From contig DROK01000201.1 in assembly GCA_011321895.1 (NCBI GenBank), forward strand, positions 1 to 8,454: a stretch of DNA of 8,454 nt, given 5' to 3'. Made by a program: the position numbers and the translations under genes. Origin of the DNA: Thermodesulfatator atlanticus (GTDB lineage: Bacteria > Desulfobacterota > Thermodesulfobacteria > Thermodesulfobacteriales > Thermodesulfatatoraceae). Positions 7,212 to 8,454 of the stretch are shown here, piece after piece (the first letter of the stretch is position 1; each line of letters starts with the position of its first letter). The notes under the pieces were generated by a model. That model had not been told where the DNA came from. It saw nothing but the letters and a program-made list of their open reading frames with translations, and did no database searches.

Positions 7212-7867
7212 AGGAAGTCTACCAGTTCAAGCAGGTTTGAAACGGAAAAATGGGGCTTGCCAGCTGCCTGAGGAGTGGCGCCGAAAGGATCACGCCCTGG
7301 CCGCCTGACCCAACAGGTGACCCAGCCTTCCCGGCGCGCCGGAACTATATCGTGGAAAAGGCTCTGACCCACGTGGAGGACTTCCTGCGGCGCGCACTTA
7401 AGCTTTCTTTTAGCCAGGGCAAAGATCTCTGGGTGCGGCTTATAGGCCCTGGCCTCTTCTGCGGTGACCAAGAGGTCAAAAGAAACGGTAAAATGCCTTA
7501 AGGTCTGGGCCAGGAGATCCTGGTCAATGTTGGAAATGATGGCGGTCTTAAGGCCTTTTTCTTTGATGAGTTTCAGGGCCTGGTTAACCTCCGGGAAAGG
7601 GCGCCAGTGGGGCAGGCTCTCTAAAAAGACCTCTTCCCTGGGCTTGAGACCAAAATGGGTAAAAAGCTTCCGGGCCACCATCTTTAAAACTTCCCGGTAG
7701 GGCCGCCACGTCTTTTCCGCCTCGCTTTCAAAGCGGGCGTAAAGGCGCAGGACCTCAGCCGGGGAGAGGTCTTTCAGGTAAGGAGAAAGGGCCTTTAAAA
7801 TACCCTCCTCCCAGTCAACCAAAGTACCGTAACAATCAAAAGTTACCCATTTAAAAGGCCCGTACAT
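7208..7867 (-). CDS. HAD-superfamily hydrolase, (S)-2-haloacid dehalogenase-like (219 aa)
   Basis: The four HAD motifs are visible: motif I FDCYGTL with nucleophile Asp11, motif II ISN (Ser112), motif III Lys143 in YKPHPEIF, and motif [10 protein letters not shown] (Asp173). The residue two after the nucleophile is Tyr13 instead of the phosphatase Asp, and the region between motifs I and II (about 20-95) is a helical C1-type cap. Both features point to the type II haloacid dehalogenase branch; motif IV lacks the classic SSNxxD form, so the true substrate is uncertain and a phosphatase or other hydrolase role cannot be excluded. The protein would be cytosolic. ATG 7867 starts inside the 3' end of the upstream 96-residue gene (17-base overlap), and its stop overlaps the sirtuin ATG by four bases, so all three are probably co-translated. 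Confidence 0.88.
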   Translation of the reverse strand: MYGPFKWVTFDCYGTLVDWEEGILKALSPYLKDLSPAEVLRLYARFESEAEKTWRPYREVLKMVARKLFTHFGLKPREEVFLESLPHWRPFPEVNQALKLIKEKGLKTAIISNIDQDLLAQTLRHFTVSFDLLVTAEEARAYKPHPEIFALAKRKLKCAPQEVLHVGQSLFHDIVPARREGWVTCWVRRPGRDPFGATPQAAGKPHFSVSNLLELVDFL

Positions 7868-8141
7868 CCCGTTCTGCCAAATCGTCCAGGTAACAGAGGA
7901 TTACTTCCAGCCCTTCTGCTTCCAGCTCCGCCACCAGTTGATCCACCTGGGCGACCCGAATCGGGTTGCCCTCGGAGTAGGCCGGAATTTTTACCAGCAC
8001 CCGCGGGGGCCGCAGCCCCAAAACTTCGGCCTGGATCCGGAAACCTGGGGGCAACCCCTTCAGCCGCTCCTTGAAAAATTTCTGTACCCTCAACCTCAGA
8101 TCTTTTTCGTTTTTGGGCGGGCTGACCCGGATTTTCTTCAT
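7851..8141 (-). CDS. Uncharacterised small protein (96 aa), first gene of the sirtuin operon
   Basis: Not recognised. It is a small, basic N-terminus/acidic C-terminus protein with an apparent alpha/beta pattern: helix around EKDLRLRVQKFFKERLKGLP, strand FRIQAEVLGL, strand PRVLVKIPAY, helix VAQVDQLVAELEAEGLE, strand VILCYLD. No signal, membrane span or metal motif. Two starts are possible: ATG 8141 (used here, 96 aa) and in-frame ATG 8189 (112 aa). The extra segment is AT-rich DNA that resembles promoter sequence, so the shorter form is preferred, though neither start has a strong Shine-Dalgarno. The stop lies 17 bases inside the HAD gene. Co-transcription with HAD and sirtuin genes is the only functional hint. 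Confidence 0.72.
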   Translation of the reverse strand: MKKIRVSPPKNEKDLRLRVQKFFKERLKGLPPGFRIQAEVLGLRPPRVLVKIPAYSEGNPIRVAQVDQLVAELEAEGLEVILCYLDDLAERDVRAF

Positions 8142-8151
8142 GTCATCGTAC

Positions 8152-8178
8152 TTTACAGTAACACTTCCGCTATTTAAT
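8152..8178 (+). promoter_or_regulatory. Possible promoter of the metallo-beta-lactamase-fold gene
   Basis: TTTACA (8152-8157) with TTTAAT (8173-8178), spacer 15, inside the only AT-rich patch of this region. The predicted start of transcription falls within a few bases of the ATG at 8188, which has no Shine-Dalgarno, so the message could be leaderless. The site overlaps the opposing predicted promoter. Confidence 0.3.
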
Positions 8179-8183
8179 TTCAA
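8155..8183 (-). promoter_or_regulatory. Possible promoter of the small-protein/HAD/sirtuin operon
   Basis: On the minus strand, TTGAAA (8183-8178, five of six -35 bases) is followed after 17 bases by TACTGT (8160-8155), a weak -10 strengthened by TG one base upstream (extended -10). Transcription would start near 8148, giving a leader of only a few bases before ATG 8141. This favours the short start of the 96-residue protein. Confidence 0.35.
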
Positions 8184-8187
8184 AAAC

Positions 8188-8454
8188 ATGGCCCTTATCA
8201 AAATCCTGGGGACCGCCGGGGCGCGTTACGTGGTTGCCAAGCAACTCCGTGCCTCTGCGGGAACGTACCTGGAACACGATGGCACCCGTCTGGTCTTGGA
8301 CCCTGGCCCGGGAACCCTGGTACATATGGCCAAAGCCCGGCCGCGATTGGACGTAGAAAAATTAAGCGGGGTGATCCTGACCCACGCCCACCTGGACCAC
8401 TCAAACGACGTCAATATCCTGATAGACGGCCTTACCGAAGGGGGCCTCAAAAAG
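8188..8454 (+). CDS. Metallo-beta-lactamase-fold hydrolase, N-terminal part, cut by window edge
   Basis: Eighty-nine codons are visible; the gene continues beyond the window. The reading opens MALIKILGTAGARYVV, continues with a strand pair (AGTYLEHDGTRLVLDPGPGT, 24-43) typical of the first beta-sheet of this fold, and reaches the metal-binding signature THAHLDHSND, that is HxHxDH with H66, H68, D70 and H71. These ligands bind two zinc or iron ions in hydrolases such as RNase Z, glyoxalase II and PhnP-like phosphodiesterases; the GTAG opening and S(A)GTYLEHDG segment resemble the RNase Z/PhnP-like branch more than glyoxalase II. The substrate cannot be assigned from this fragment. It diverges from the small-protein operon; its ATG shares bases with a minus-strand ATG in a CATG. 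Confidence 0.85.
   Translation, partial: MALIKILGTAGARYVVAKQLRASAGTYLEHDGTRLVLDPGPGTLVHMAKARPRLDVEKLSGVILTHAHLDHSNDVNILIDGLTEGGLKK

Noticed and set aside
8198..8450. Minus-strand open frames overlapping the metallo-hydrolase start
   Set aside because: They lie opposite the HxHxDH-containing frame, are rich in Pro, Arg and Gly, and one runs to the window edge; treated as shadows.
1..8454. Mobile element, phage, toxin-antitoxin, CRISPR or defence island
   Set aside because: No transposase, integrase, terminal repeats, repeat-spacer pattern or known defence domain was seen on either strand; gene content is mostly housekeeping.

Overview
The window looks like a piece of chromosome from a GC-rich, probably thermophilic Gram-negative bacterium. 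Its proteins are dense in Glu, Lys, Arg and Leu, genes are packed with gaps of 0-30 bases or short overlaps, glycyl-tRNA synthetase is the two-gene (alpha2beta2) type, and there is a lipoprotein with a lipobox. Thermodesulfobacteriota or a related deep 'deltaproteobacterial' lineage is my best guess, but this is inferred from style and not from a marker gene. I see no mobile element, CRISPR array, tRNA or rRNA, and no gene-free stretch longer than about 80 bases.

Layout: (A) bases 1-3020, minus strand, read right to left: a shortened UvrA-family ATPase, then a small lipoprotein, then the start of coaBC (coenzyme A synthesis), which runs off the left edge. (B) bases 3103-6034, plus strand: the glyQ-glyS operon, both subunits complete, diverging from the UvrA paralog across an 82-base gap that must hold both promoters. 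(C) bases 5993-8141, minus strand, read right to left: an unknown 96-residue protein, a HAD-superfamily hydrolase of haloacid-dehalogenase type, a CobB-type sirtuin and an unknown 152-residue helical protein whose 3' end overlaps the end of glyS. The first three overlap each other and the fourth follows after 31 bases, so they look like one transcript. (D) bases 8188-8454, plus strand: the beginning of a metallo-beta-lactamase-fold hydrolase that diverges from block C and runs off the right edge.

Most genes are housekeeping (translation, CoA synthesis, protein deacylation). The item most worth a second look is the UvrA paralog. It keeps both ATPase domains, the zinc cysteines and a recognisable UvrB-binding region. 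It has lost the whole insertion domain, and its sequence degeneracies map to one composite ATP site. The second point of interest is the small-protein/HAD/sirtuin/small-protein operon, in which both end genes are unrecognised.
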